Source of the DNA: Parelaphostrongylus tenuis | Lineage: Eukaryota > Nematoda > Chromadorea > Rhabditida > Metastrongylidae | Direction of reading: 5' to 3' | Assembly: GCA_019055375.1 (NCBI GenBank) | Contig: JAHQIW010006188.1 | Location: forward strand, 110,780-174,779 | Length of the DNA: 64,000 bases | Shown: piece by piece, positions 11,299-22,839 of the stretch | How positions within the stretch are numbered: position 1 is the stretch's first letter | How the letters are laid out: every line of letters starts with the position of its first letter | Notes under the pieces: model-generated | What the model saw: the letters and a program-made list of their open reading frames with translations, nothing else | What the model was told of the DNA's origin: nothing | Databases searched by the model: none | Program-made: the position numbers and the translations under genes

Positions 11299-12007
11299 TT
11301 GGCACTAGAGCAATATGAATTAAATTTCTCAAACCAGAAGATCAAAAATGCTCAACAACATTACTCACAGTATGCGCCATCGCCCTGAACACATTTCTGC
11401 TATCTCTCCGGCAGCAAACCATACCTTTTTATGTAGAATTTTTTGAGCTGTATTATGATATAATATTTATTCATACTTGCAGCACTTTGGCCGCTCAATT
11501 AAGCGTTAGTTGCAACTTTCTGCTCGATGAGTAGCAGTTGGGACGTATGCACAAACGTTTGGAGAATATCAATCGTGCTCAAGAACTTGTGTCCAAACGA
11601 ACAATGTTTCAAATGTTTGTTAAGTTTTGCGCCGGAACAACAATTTGAAGGACCATCTGCGCTTTGGACGGCGCACACAAAGTTTATTGAGAGGATCGAA
11701 CTGGGCTGAACGTTGCTGGATCATCCGCCGTGGAGTCCTGACTTGTGCCCGTCTGAATATCACGTCATCCGGTCGCTTATGTCTTGCAAACAAGAACAGC
11801 TTCCGACACGTCAGTCATTTGCCTCGAAGGTTGACATAATTCACTGAATCCAAGGTCCGCGAGTTTTATGAGTGCGGTATTGATTCCTCGCCCGACAGAT
11901 CTCAGAAATGTGTTCAGGCTCATATCGCATACAATGAATAGTGTTGCTAAGAAATTTTTTGTTACTTCTCGTTGACGAAATTAGTGTTTATTACTCTAGT
12001 GGCCAAA
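11299..12007. mobile_element. Mariner relic with inverted 3' ends (head-to-head), 709 bp
   Basis: The ends match as inverted repeats: TTGGCACTAGAGCAAT at 11,299-11,314 and its near-complement at about 11,989-12,006. Plus-strand codons at 11,712-11,940 give LDHPPWSPDLCPSEYHVIRS (the mariner block with the third catalytic Asp) and then QKCVQAHIAY. At the left end the minus strand again reads a mariner C-terminus (QKCVQGDGAY, 11,370-11,415). Both ends are therefore 3' ends of mariner, and the N-terminal half is missing. The left arm recurs at 63,830-64,000 in copy 2. Confidence 0.72.
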
Positions 12008-12015
12008 ACCTATGA

Positions 12016-13156
12016 AAAAATCCATTAGTATGTAAAATTTTACACCAGAGCGTTTCACAATAGATGTCTGACGATGAAAAGTGTCATAGAAACCAAGTGT
12101 CATAAAAACGTTATGAAAGGCTTGGAATAGGTTAGCAGATTACACTAACGCTTTTGTGGAAAATAGCGAAGAGCAAGAAGCAACGGTGCCTGAGAAAAAG
12201 TACAGTCATTGACAAGGAATACAATTTTGTGAGTGGAGAGGGACAATAACTCGAGTTGCAAAATCTTATTACACTGATGCGCTCTTGCCTTCAATCTTCT
12301 GGTACACGTTTGCACTTTCCAGGCATCTGGATTTCCTTCAAAGCGATGCGACACGTGCAACACGTTTTTCGGGGAAGTACAGTCAGCCCTCAGTGACTCC
12401 TCCAACAACTTGTTGGTCAACCATGCCATAGCGGTAATCAAAAATTTGCCATGCGTATCCTAAATTCTACTAAAAGTGTAGGAATATAGGAATTTATAGA
12501 ATATGGAAAAATAGAATCTGTAAAAGATAGATAATCAAGAGCCAATTTGGAAGATGTATAATCAAAAAATCAATTCAATAGATGGTGATGAGAAGGAAGT
12601 GAGTGATGATCAAGGAATGAGTATGAGACTTTTCTTCCCGCCTTAATTCTGTAGTTAGCACGTTTTTGCGCTACAATAAATAAGCACAAGAATAGCATCT
12701 TTACTTGACTCTGCCTCTATGACAGTACGGGACCCAAGTGGAGTTCCATTCGTTCCTCAAAAAACTGTTGCCCATGGCAGTAGCCTTTTCTAACATGGTG
12801 ACGCATTCAAAGCCCATCCCAAAAAATCAGCCATTATTTATAGAAACTTTTATTTCGATGCTGTCGTACAATTGTTTGCATATTCTCCAAACAGAAAGCT
12901 GTTCCACGTGATTCTTAAGAGATGAGAGAGGATGTTAAATCATTCAACTTTCCAATCTTTTTATAGCATTTTGAAAGGCAGTTATAGCAGTAGAAAATTA
13001 AGTCATCGCCAAATGATCAACGCTATCTCACTGCGTTTAACTGTTTCTCCTTTGTTTATCAAACTTATACGTGACGCTTTAGGACACTTGTAAGAATTGC
13101 CACCAAAAACACGGACATATGCATATATATTCTGTGATGTCTTCGGGACCGTTCTG
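12016..13156. other. No clear gene; one 98-codon minus-strand frame
   Basis: The minus frame 12,145-12,441 has three spaced cysteines and ordinary composition, but no recognised domain, no clear acceptor and no paralogue in this window. The rest of the stretch shows nothing I can name. Confidence 0.3.
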
Positions 13157-13508
13157 AACGCGAACGTTCTCGTAGCCTGATAGAATACGATTCTGTGATG
13201 CCTTTCCAACTTTCCCTTCACTTCATGGTGATCAAAGAAATGACTTTGTAGACGAATTTAGTATCACACTTCTCTTTCAGGCTGCTGCTTTGCGAATCGA
13301 CAAAAAGGCCTACCGTAAGCAGAGAATAGTGCAAAGTTCTATTTAGAAACAGTGGTAAGCGTTCAGTTGTGAACAGATGAAAACATGGACATTTGCTTAA
13401 CTGGCCTTGACGAGACTTTCAAAAGAAGTCGAAAATATATGTGAACACCTTGTCGTAAAAGAGAAGAGTATTTCTGTCTTATTATACCTTTAGTTAATAT
13501 TATACACT

Positions 13509-13700
13509 TATATCGTTTGTCCTCGCTACCTCTCTATAGGGAGAGTAGGACTCTCGAGAGGACTGGCTAAAAAGATTGAAAGATGACGGATTCTGCCCGA
13601 CTGATGAGACTGTAAGGTCGAAACACGTGTATCGGGCTTTACAAGAGCCCATTACCAGACCACATGACATGTTGGCTCAATTAATAATAAGATGTGACTG
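13509..13700 (-). repeat. ACACGTGTTTC foldback-family repeat (left arm of palindrome)
   Basis: Read on the minus strand it runs: TTGAGCCAACATGTCATGTGG, an 'aatgggctctt' stretch, CCCGATACACGTGTTTCGACC, 'cagtcgggcagaatccgtc', then a CTCTCGAGAGTCCTACTC-like end. The order is identical to the other copies in this window. Confidence 0.85.
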
Positions 13701-15204
13701 AAGAAGTTTGCTTAGTCTTTGTGTTGATGTTGATTTTTATAAGGCTACAACAATACTTAACGAGATGACCTTGGGCGCGCTGCTTAAAATCAAAATTCGC
13801 TCTATTGATGTCAAGTATAAATCAAATCTTGATGCACTATTGAATGTTTTAGAATCTTTTTGCTGTAGGGCATATCAAAATAAAAAGAAATAAAGATTAT
13901 TTACAGGAAAATTATTCAAATCAAACAATGAACACAAGCCACGTTACTGTTGAACATTTTTGAAAACGAATATTTTGAATTCTTATTGAAGGAAAATACA
14001 GTGCTCGATCGAAAAACCTTCCAAACATGTTGATTTCTAGATTTGCTGAGCTTGTTATATGTTCATGCTGGATACAGTCAAACCAAAGAAGTCTGTTTGA
14101 AAGGTTACATACAAAATCACCTGTTTCGTGGTCTTCCGCTAGTATTGGACTTCGGACGTCTCGCCTCAGGTTGCAGACATGAATCAATCAAAAGGGGTGA
14201 TTCTGTATTATCAGCAACCACCCCGTATGTATTCCCTAAACCTTCAGTCGAAATGAAAAACTGTGAGGTAAAAATTATTATTACGAAGAATAGCAATATG
14301 TCATGCCAGTCTGCCATTTTCGCCAGCAGAGAGATGATAACATTGGTTTCCCCTCAGCCCATAAATGAATCAAGAAACATGTGAGGATTCGAGAGCATTT
14401 GAAATCGATAAGCCATATTCATTTCATACAATAATGTAAGATTTGAGACTTTAGCATCTTTCAATCACTTGCGCTGTGCACTGTCCATCCTGAATCTGAT
14501 TTCTGATCCCAAAATTCCTTATCATTCCACTTAGGAATCATCCGAATGTTTGATAGGGTTTATATCTATATTTGTAGCATTGATTCGCCGCCATTCCTAC
14601 GAAAATGTTTAGACTTAATATATGAGTATTGCTGCGAGGAACGTAGTATCAAGCTAATAAAACCTCGGATTTTCTGCCATTCGGAAAACTAGAAAGAATA
14701 TCTAAAAAAGAGACAGAAGTTTATATTTATACGGCAAAGCCAGTCCAATACTAGCGGAAGACCACGACACAGGTGATTTTGTATGTAACCTTTCAAACAG
14801 ACTTCTTTGGTTTGATTGTATCCAGCATGAACATATAACAAGCTCAGCAAATCTAGAAATCAACATGTTTGGAAGGTTTTTCGATCGAGCACTGTATTTT
14901 CCTTCAATAAGAATTCAAAATATTCGTTTTCAAAAATGTTCGACAGTAACGTGGCTTGTGTTCATTGTTTAATTTGAATAATTTTCCTGTAAATAAAAGA
15001 ATCTTTACTTTCTTTTTATATTGATATGCCCTACAGCAAAAAGATTCTAAAACATACAATAGTGCATTAAGATTTGATTTATACTTGGCATCAATAGAGC
15101 GAATTTTGATTTTAAGCAGCGCGCCCAAGGTCATCTCGTTAAGTATTGTTGTAGCCCTATAAAAATCAACATCAACACAAAGACTAAGCAAACTTCTTCA
15201 GTCA

Positions 15205-15395
15205 CATCTTATTATTATTTGAGCCAACATGTCATGTGGTCTGGTAATGGGCTCTTGTAAAGCCCGATACACGTGTTTCAACCTTACAGTCTCATCAGTC
15301 GGGCAGAATCCGTCATCTTTCAATCTTTTTAGCCAGTCCTCTCGGGAGTCCTACTCTCCCTATAGGGAGGTAGCGAGGATCAAACGATATAAGTG
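15205..15395 (+). repeat. ACACGTGTTTC foldback-family repeat (right arm of palindrome)
   Basis: Plus-strand copy with core CGATACACGTGTTTCA at 15,265-15,280. It mirrors the copy at 13,509-13,700. Confidence 0.85.
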
Positions 15396-15740
15396 TATAA
15401 TATGAACTAAAGGTATAATAAGACAGAAACACTCTTCTCTTTTACGACAAGGTCATATTTATTTTCGACTTCTTTTGAAAGTCTCGTCAAGGCCAGTTAA
15501 GCAAATGCCCATGTTTTCGTTTGTTCACAACTGAGCGCTTACCACTGTTTCTAAATAGAACTTTGCACTTTTCACTGCTTACGGTAGGCCTTCTTGTCGA
15601 TTCCCAAAGCAGCAGTTTGAACGAGAAGTTTGATACTAAATTCGTCTACAAAGTCATTTCTTTGATCACCATGAAGTGAAGGGAAAGTTGGAAAGGCATC
15701 ACAGAATCCTTTTCTATCAGGCTACGAGAACGTTCGCGTT

Positions 15741-16169
15741 TACTAAGTATTGAGTAAATACAGTAACTAATAAAAAACGACGTGAACACGTTTTGGGTAT
15801 CAAAACATTGTAGAGCACTGTATGACTGCACTTTTTTGACTCTTGCACTGCACTTAGTGTTCGGAAATATTGCTTGACGTTCAGATTAATCGAAATGATT
15901 GTTTGTAATAAAAATTTACTTTTGTCATCGATACCTTAGTTGTAGAATATCCTAATACTTTGCGTTGTGTTGCGTGTGTTTTCGCTCTTAAGTTCAAGAG
16001 CTTTTCGTAGTCATATATGTCAATGATAGCAGATTTGCCCACAGCTTTTTATGACGGTTTGGGCGGCCTTTTTCCAAAAATTTATTTTTTTGTTGCAAAG
16101 AGACCTCGCACTATAGTACTTAAGAAGTAGCTGGGCACATCATCAATAGTCGGCATGCTGCACGTGCAA
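15741..16169. other. No gene seen
   Basis: AT-rich sequence with only short random open frames. I see nothing in it beyond an open minus frame (16,082-16,348) that overlaps the inverted repeat described next. Confidence 0.5.
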
Positions 16170-16196
16170 TAAATATAGGAAACGTGCACGTCCTGA
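16170..16196 (+). repeat. 27-bp perfect inverted repeat, left member
   Basis: It is the exact reverse complement of 17,335-17,361, including a central GTGCAC. The members are 1,138 bp apart and similarity stops abruptly on both sides. They could be terminal repeats of a DNA transposon or two copies of a short exon: the right member directly follows ATTTTC and contains AG. Confidence 0.75.
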
Positions 16197-17334
16197 CGAT
16201 TCTTGAAGATGCCGCAACACGTCAAAGACTTGGAAATTAAAAAAATCCAATTACCAGTCATTGGTTCAAATTCTTGCACCTCATATCTCAAGAAATTTTT
16301 GAGAGGAATAATATATAAACAATACGATATTCTGTGCCTGACTGGCACACCGTCGGCTATCGATTACGCTTCATGAAAGTTAGTAATTTCGAACGCCTTC
16401 TCTCTGTCGGCACCTAAGACTATCGCTACAAGGTTGAAAGATGTAATAGTCTGCTCAGTGGCAAACTAACAATCGCATGATCTAAACTTATAAACGGATT
16501 TCGAAAGACAGACTGACAGGTGAACGTAGACAATTAAGTGGGGCGCACCAATATAAATATAGATATGGGCATGGATACATTATGCGTATAGATACAAAAC
16601 AATTGTTGGTGGAAAGCACCACAAAACTTTATCGTCATGGTAGTCATACTGTTCAGTCTGCAACTTCAAGATTGTAGTTCAAAGATACCTTCCAATCGAC
16701 TATTTTAAAACGTCGCTCAAGTATTCAGTATAGTTTGATAGGATATTGCAAGCCTTTCAAGTGTTCTGGTACAGCATCTCGAGTAGTCGTAAGCTTCGAT
16801 ATTCTGGTAACCTTCATCAGTACCACATGCCCTGTGGGCGACTCTGCTACTAATAACAATCTCTGCTAGAGAAGTACCACTCTACATCAAGTCATGGGAT
16901 TATTTGATTCCGTAAGAGCCTTAAGCCATGCATTCGACAATCATTCACTTCAAGCAGTGATATCAAGTGAATCTTCTACTTGGAGGAGAGTAATACTTCT
17001 TTGGCACCGACTGCTATTAGCAGCGGAGGTTACTTATAGGGTATGTAGTGCTGATGAGATATGAGAGATTGTCAGAAGGTACGTATACCTTTCAAAATGC
17101 CACACCAGATATCTTGGAAGGCTTAAAACATTTTATCAGACTATATTGTGTTATCTGCTGAAATTTTGAGCTTCACTGCCTTTGGTTGTTTTATACAGTC
17201 ACATGGGAACGGTTGCTAAAAGTACTATGTAGTGACACGAGTATTTGAAAAACATGCACAGTAACGTTAGTTGGTGCGTGATCATTTGTATTCATTAGCA
17301 AATAAAAATTTAGTTGTGTTGTCGTCTGATATTT
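16197..17334. other. Interior between the 27-bp repeats; no transposase seen
   Basis: There is no long open frame on either strand and no recognised motif. If this is an element it is non-autonomous. Confidence 0.4.
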
Positions 17335-17361
17335 TCAGGACGTGCACGTTTCCTATATTTA
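17335..17361 (-). repeat. 27-bp perfect inverted repeat, right member
   Basis: Exact complement of 16,170-16,196. The first bases form a nematode-like splice acceptor (ATTTTCAG|GACGTG), and the minus-strand frame over the left member reads the same peptide (QDVHVSYI). Confidence 0.75.
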
Positions 17362-18425
17362 AACCAGACTCATGAAGCTCTTCAGTTATCTTCCATGTGT
17401 ACGAAATTTTCAGATTTTCCAACAATTAAACATCTTCCATAACACAGCAATGATTCAACGCTTTTTCTCTAAAATTTTCAAATTTGAAAAATTCTATATC
17501 TTTCTTCTGAGAAGTGAAGAAAGACTTCAATAATTTCCAAATATATTTTTATTTTGCCTCTATAGCAATGTTGAAAAAGCACAAGGTTTCGGCATCGATT
17601 AATCCCTGAATGATGCACCAGGCATTCGTCAATTTTCAGCTTTGCTTTGAGCGATTGTTTGCACATCTGGCCTTTACAAAGACTCCCGGTGACCTGTCAG
17701 TGGCTCTATCCTCTCAAACAAGTCGGTAGCAATTCAACGACATCAGAGGTATGAAAGGGTTGATAAGCTTTGAGAATAGGATCGAACCAATATCTGTCAA
17801 TCGACCAATCATGTGTGTTCTCGAGTACTTATACCGCCACGCCAGGCACTTCTTACACTTGTGTTATTATGTTAAATTTAAATCCAGGTACACTAAGTGA
17901 AATATGTCCGAGAATACTGAGTGATTTACAGAACCTCTGACCTCAGGCGAGAGTTGATTCTGTATTTCACCCACACAAGGGGCGTAAGAGCTTTGTAATC
18001 TGCAAAACATCGTCATCCTAGCCTTTCATAATGATCCATCTGAAATATAGCCTTGAATTGTTCGAGATGGATAAATTTTGTGACAAATGTAAAGACTTGA
18101 CAAGTCATGAACGACAATAATTCCATAGGAATATATGTTATAAATGTTAGCAACAGAGCAACAGGGGGACAAATGAGACACTTATTGTGAGGTGATACGA
18201 TTATTAGATACATTTTCATTTTAGGATGACTTCTTCAATAATTGAAGAGCGATTCTGTAGATTTTACAACTAAGCACTAAAAAATAGTTACTAGTTAAAT
18301 AATTCTCCCAGAAATGTTCATCAATATCTTTAGACAATTTAGTCTCATTTGTTCGAAAAAATCATTCTAAACATTTACCCTAGGTTTACCCTTGATAAGG
18401 AAGTCATTTGAGGGGCTAGAGAGGT
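17362..18425. other. No gene seen; tRNA-like trace near 17,940
   Basis: Only short open frames. Around 17,937-17,995 the sequence resembles the minus-strand tRNA-like repeats at 49,079 and 53,812 (CCTCAGGCGAGAGTTGA), but it is too decayed to call. Confidence 0.4.
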
Positions 18426-18430
18426 GGGAG

Positions 18431-18495
18431 CGCATGTGGGGCAGTGATTAGAGGTGCTCTGCGTCGCACATGAGATAAAAGCTGAAAAAACCCTC
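18431..18495 (+). repeat. tRNA-like repeat head
   Basis: It has an A-box-like stretch (GTGGGGCAGTGATTAGAGGTG) and shares order and sequence with 35,056-35,115, where a B-box-like GGTGGCTCAATCC follows. It is a tRNA-derived SINE-like remnant, not a functional tRNA. Confidence 0.5.
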
Positions 18496-18499
18496 GCAA

Positions 18500-19340
18500 T
18501 GTATTACTTATACCAAGATAATTCAAGTAATTGAAGAGAGCTGCATTGCCAAGGCTGTAAAGCTTTTTAAACTCTCAGTTACTACGCCAGGCATCTTTTT
18601 TAACGCACAGTGCTATCTATCAGTTATATTAAAAGATTCTTATGGCTGTATTCAGCTTCGTTCTTTCACGTCAAAAACGAACCAGCTGTGACTAAAAGTT
18701 CAAAGTATTGTGAGATGGAAGACAGCATCACTATAACTGAATGAAGTGCTGATTTAATCTCTCAGATTTATCGCGTTGAAGGTTTTTGATTACAGCACCA
18801 ATACAATTAGAATATGATTGCTTGACCCAAACTTGACAGTGAGGATCTTTTTCTAAGAAAAGAGAAAGTTTTTACTTTCGAGGGAATCACCATTTGCATA
18901 ACCTAACAATTGACTTATACGAGCGCGTCTAAGTGAATCACACAAGATTGGATATGACTCTCCAGAGAAAAACTGACATTTGAGCCAAGTGAGTTGTTGT
19001 AGTATAAAAGCAAAAATGCTTTACTGCAAAAAGAAACGAAAATCGATTTAGATCATATCCCTCTATAAACATTTTAGCAAAAGAAGGACGAAATTTCGCA
19101 AAGCGTAGAGATTTTCTTCCAAACTTATAATGCGCTTCTCTATAGAAGAGATTTCCCATCGTGTCAATGAGAATGTACCAGTTCATTCAAATTCGTCGAA
19201 GTAAATCTCGATTAAATATCATTTTTCGTGATCATAAACAATTTGTAGTGATTTGACTTGTTTTGAATCCGACTGTATTCATAGACTTCGCTCAAAACAA
19301 TATGCAGTCTAATGATAAATCTTGAGTCTACTACGAAGTC
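18500..19340. other. No gene seen
   Basis: AT-rich sequence with short open frames on the minus strand and no paralogue in the window. Confidence 0.5.
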
Positions 19341-19344
19341 TGCT

Positions 19345-19445
19345 ATGGTGCTTATAGCGCTAGGCACGTGTTTCGGTATTGCAGATTCATCAGTAGCACG
19401 TTGCTTCTCGGTTCAGCCAGTCTCTTGTAGGTGGATAATCTCCTG
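19345..19445 (+). repeat. ACACGTGTTTC family, decayed partial copy
   Basis: GCACGTGTTTCGG followed by a TCATCAGT-like stretch and CAGCCAGTCTCTTG match the family order, with many differences. Confidence 0.4.
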
Positions 19446-19904
19446 TATCTAAAGGAATCGACGCCTAATAAATAAATCACCACATTTCGGTTATCAGACT
19501 CTCCCGGCATTGCAGTGACCAACAGCTCATGGCTGGCAGAATGAATCATAGGTTTATATTAGTTGACTGATCAGTTAGTCTTGCCATCTCTTCAAGCTTC
19601 TACGTTTCTGACAAATACTACTCTATCACCGGCTCCTAAATACTACTTCAAAGGTTCTTCAAAGGTGTCGTAAAAGAACGAAAAAGAGTAGTTGATACAT
19701 TGGTAACATTCTAAGTAGATTTGGCGCAAACTTACTGAATGATATGGTAGTTCTCCAAATCAACTCAATCTTTCGCTTATCCTATGTACAAAAAGCCGGT
19801 TTTCTTAGGTGATCGTATATCAGGTTGACGAAAAAGTATGACATTTACAAATCCCAACTTTCAAATCATCATAATTTGGCTTAAACGCATCTTTATCATT
19901 CGTT

Positions 19905-20360
19905 TCTAGTGCATTTTTATGACCGCGCTCAAATTCTATTATATCTGACAATTTTCTTGAGCCACACCTATGGCTTATTGAGGCAACTTATAGAGCCAAA
20001 TGTACGTGTTTCGGCCTTGGAGCCTCGTCGGTTGAGCTGCCCCTTAATCTTAGCCAATCCCCTCGCGGGTCCCAATCCCTTGCTTAGAGAAAGAGTTTAC
20101 ACGTGCCGTCAAGTGAAAGATATCAATGGATTGACCGTGTTGTGTACTCGATTGCTCTTGGCTGGTATCTCTAAAGTGTCATACCGTTCGTTCCGAGTGT
20201 TTTTTCAAGATCACGTGTAAATAGTACGTCTGCGCCTTTTCTATGTAGAGGATAGGAATCCCTGAGAGCACTGGCTAAGACGAAATATACTGCCCTAGTG
20301 ACGAGGCTGTCAAGGCTAAAACACGGTATTGAACTCTATAAGCTGTCCATAACAGACCGC
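19905..20360. repeat. ACACGTGTTTC foldback element with inverted halves
   Basis: The plus half has ACCGCGCTCAAATTC (19,922 region), TTGAGCC, GTACGTGTTTCGGCC (about 19,999) and CCCTCGCGGGTCCC. After a short centre, the minus half has GAGAGCACTGGCTAAGAC (20,262), GACGAGGCTGTCAAGG and CATAACAGACCGC. It appears cut on the right by the mariner relic beginning near 20,368. Confidence 0.65.
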
Positions 20361-20367
20361 ATCTTTA

Positions 20368-21383
20368 TCAATCAATAGAGAAGCCATTGGAGCCATTATA
20401 GTAAACACTTTTTCGCCAGCGATGATCAACTTTGCTCAGTCGTGTAGTGCCGGCGAGCCCTCAGAAAGCATTCTCAGCATTCTCAGCATCCTGCTGGTTG
20501 TGGAAGCGTTTTTTCTGCAAAAATTGTCGAAATGCTTGGCGAAGTGGCAGTCGGTTTTCCGACGAATATTGGAGGATGAGGTAGACATTATAGCCCAAAT
20601 TGTCATCTTCTGTAGGCTTCGTGGTGCGATATGCGGCCGCACGTTGTCGTTAGTTTGAACTGGGGCTTTTCTGTTGTCCAGTGTCGGCTACAGACGTAGC
20701 ACTTTTTAGTTAATTCCATCTATCACTGAGCATACTTCCCAGATATAGTGATTTTGTCGAGATACATAAATCTGTAATGGATCAGAACGGCAACAGACCA
20801 CCACCACACAGTGGCCATGATCCTTCATTATGCCATTTTAGCTTCAAGAAGTGCTTTAAAATTTATTAAGAAAAAGGGAGATTTTTCGGTTTATCTTTTG
20901 AACTGATCACCGCCGATTCACGTATCCCGTCACTTTTCGCCGCAAGTCATAATCCGACAGAGAAATAGTTTGTAATGGTTAAGTAGGATTAGAGTTGGCA
21001 TCTCATAACAACACTTTTTGGCTATTTTTGGGTCCATAAAGCACCCACTAACAGAACTTTTACATCTTGATTCGCTGTAAATGGCAAACGACTATGAAAT
21101 TATTGACGTCGAGTTCATCTACGAGATTTCGTTCAGTCTTAAGAGGTTCAACTTCGATGATCGCTCTTAAATGATCGTTGTCAACTTCCCATTGCCGGCC
21201 ACAACATTGCTCATCTCAAAGGTCTCGTCTCCTTTACAAAAATCCTTGGATCACCGCCGTGGTGTATGTTCATTCGCAGCTCCTGAGCCAAATCTTCGCT
21301 AATGTTGTAAGTTGTCTCTTCTGAGAAGCGACTCTTTTGAGCTTGAATGAGAGAATCTGTCTAATTTGCTCTTTGTCTAGCAT
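20368..21383 (-). pseudogene. Mariner transposase, nearly full-length but dead
   Basis: Read on the minus strand. The N-terminus at 21,383 is MLDKEQIRQILSFKLKR, the mariner helix-turn-helix start. Across several frames follow: a DLVDELDVNN-like linker; VTVWWxxxVxIHY-like residues (MATVWWWSVAVLIHY near 20,815); ITISGKYAQ; a block like RPHIAPRSLQKM (20,640); LRQAF..FLQKKRFHNQQDAENAF (20,530); and finally VDHRWRKSVYYNGSNGFSID with a stop at 20,368-20,370. The span of 1,016 nt equals about 338 codons, the usual mariner length. Stops and frameshifts are frequent, so it is inactive. Subfamily unassigned; the wording resembles the SETMAR/HsMar-type branch. Confidence 0.82.
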
Positions 21384-21494
21384 CTTTTCATAGTCTAGAG
21401 TAAACACAAAATTACCAGCAAGTATTACATTGTTAGCAACGAAGCATAAAACAAAAATACACATTATATTAATGTACAAACATAGCCACATCTT

Positions 21495-22670
21495 TTGAGA
21501 ATCTATTCCAAATTCAAATTCAGTTCCAACATTACATAATTAGCACACTCTAGCACCCAGCCCGATTTTTTGCATCAGCCAAATGCGAGCATTTTCAGAT
21601 AGAGTTTGATGCGAGGAATCAGAAAATGCCACTGGTTGCCGGTCTTGAACTGTACACAGTTCTACTGGTTAGATAATATCTAGGTTTGATACATATGCAT
21701 TTGAACTTTCCTATAAGGATGAAAGAAAAGCTTTGGCGTCGATCAGTTTTCGGTGGGTGCGCCATGCACTCTCCTTCAACAGGCGTCGATGCACTGAGTG
21801 CTTAAGTTAATTGTACAACGACTTACGGTGTTCTGCCGATGTGTCAAATCAGTGCTGCCACTGCACCAGACAGTCTTAGTACCAAGCCCCAGATCCCGAA
21901 GAGATGAAAGGTTTGATGAGCCTTGGGCTTGGGATTGGGTCGCAGGCCACGTTCGTGTTGTAGGGCACCTATCAACTATTGCGCCTCAGGCGTCCTACAA
22001 TAAGATACTTAGAAAAGAAGCCACTAGAAACAAGCCCGTTCAAAACAAAAGCAGGAAAAACGCCTTATGGCCCTATAGTAATGTCACGCTTCAAATGCCT
22101 TTAACGGTTTGCCATGCTCAATCCAACTTTTGAAAGATGTCCTCACTCAACGCGCATTTCCGCTTGATAACATTTCAATTTCCTTTCATTGTTCTCAATT
22201 CCTATGACAGCGACTGTTGCATGCATCAACTGCATTCACGTCCATATTAGCGCGTTCTTAGTAATCTTTTTCTGTAATACCTTTTAATGATGCACTGACA
22301 GCAAAAAGTTAGTTATTATTGTTTTTATTATTATAAGTGTAGTCCCTGCTTGCTGAGCTCGCAGTTCTAATATCTGAGCCATCACGTTACCCAGAAATGA
22401 CCTTTCAATGTTTTGACTCAAATGCACGAAAAATTCCATAGTGTTCTAAATATTTGTAAATTTGAAGAGGATGATTTAACCGTTGTCGAGGTTTCTTCTG
22501 GTCGGTGTCATAAGTCTTTTTGGCGATCTCGCTCACCTCGTCAGTACCACTTGGCTCACCGGCCACTCTACGTAGAAAGGGGACGGCTCAGAATGAAAAC
22601 CTGACAGAGTGAAATCCTGCCCGGGTCTTTTTTTTTACATTCGATGGCACATGGGTGTCATTAATAATGT
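21495..22670. other. No gene recognised
   Basis: The 111-codon frame at 21,798-22,133 has no recognised domain. Part of it (around 21,890-21,960) is a short GC-rich stretch with an inverted CCAAGCCC/GGGCTTGG pair. Nothing else is supported. Confidence 0.4.
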
Positions 22671-22674
22671 AGAC

Positions 22675-22835
22675 ATTTCTCATAACTATTATTTGAGCCA
22701 ACATACCATACAGTTTGTTATAGGGCTGACTTATAGAACCCGATACACGTGTTTCGACCATGACGGTCTCATCAGACCACATGACATGGCTCATATAATA
22801 GTTATGAGATATGTTGAAGTTTGAGCGTGGTCTCA
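22675..22835. repeat. ACACGTGTTTC family, short foldback copy
   Basis: CATAACTATTATTTGAGCCA at 22,680 is mirrored by TGGCTCATATAATAGTTATGAG ending near 22,811. The core CCGATACACGTGTTTCG is at 22,740-22,756. The right end continues into TTTGAGCGTGGTCTCAAAAC, the outer terminal sequence of the family. Confidence 0.75.
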
Positions 22836-22839
22836 AAAC

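Larger units (their letters stand above)
1..11460. repeat. Segmental duplication, copy 1 (direct; partner at 55,150-64,000)
   Basis: The segment runs in the same order and orientation as 55,150-64,000. Anchors that match: 1 with 55,150; 541 with 55,891; 2,406 with 56,615; 6,340-6,660 with 57,190-57,510; 7,356 with 58,188; 9,606 with 62,142; 11,371-11,460 with the last 100 bases of the window. Most of it differs by many substitutions and 1-nt indels, so it is an old duplication or very diverged haplotypes. Copy 1 carries extra sequence at 771-1,895 and 2,871-6,255. Copy 2 carries extra sequence at about 55,430-55,630 and at 58,928-60,705. Both copies are cut by the window edges. Confidence 0.93.
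13157..15740. repeat. 2.6-kb palindrome: ~1-kb inverted arms around a 591-bp spacer
   Basis: The left arm 13,157-14,150 and right arm 14,742-15,740 are near-identical reverse complements. Outer ends: AACGCGAACGTTCTCGTAGCC at 13,157 versus its complement ending 15,740. Inner ends: TCTTCCGCTAGTATTGGAC at 14,132 versus 14,742-14,760. Both arms carry the same short open frame (13,708-13,893 plus; 14,904-15,191 minus) and a copy of the ACACGTGTTTC repeat. No target-site duplication is obvious. This is either a foldback element or an inverted duplication. Confidence 0.93.
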
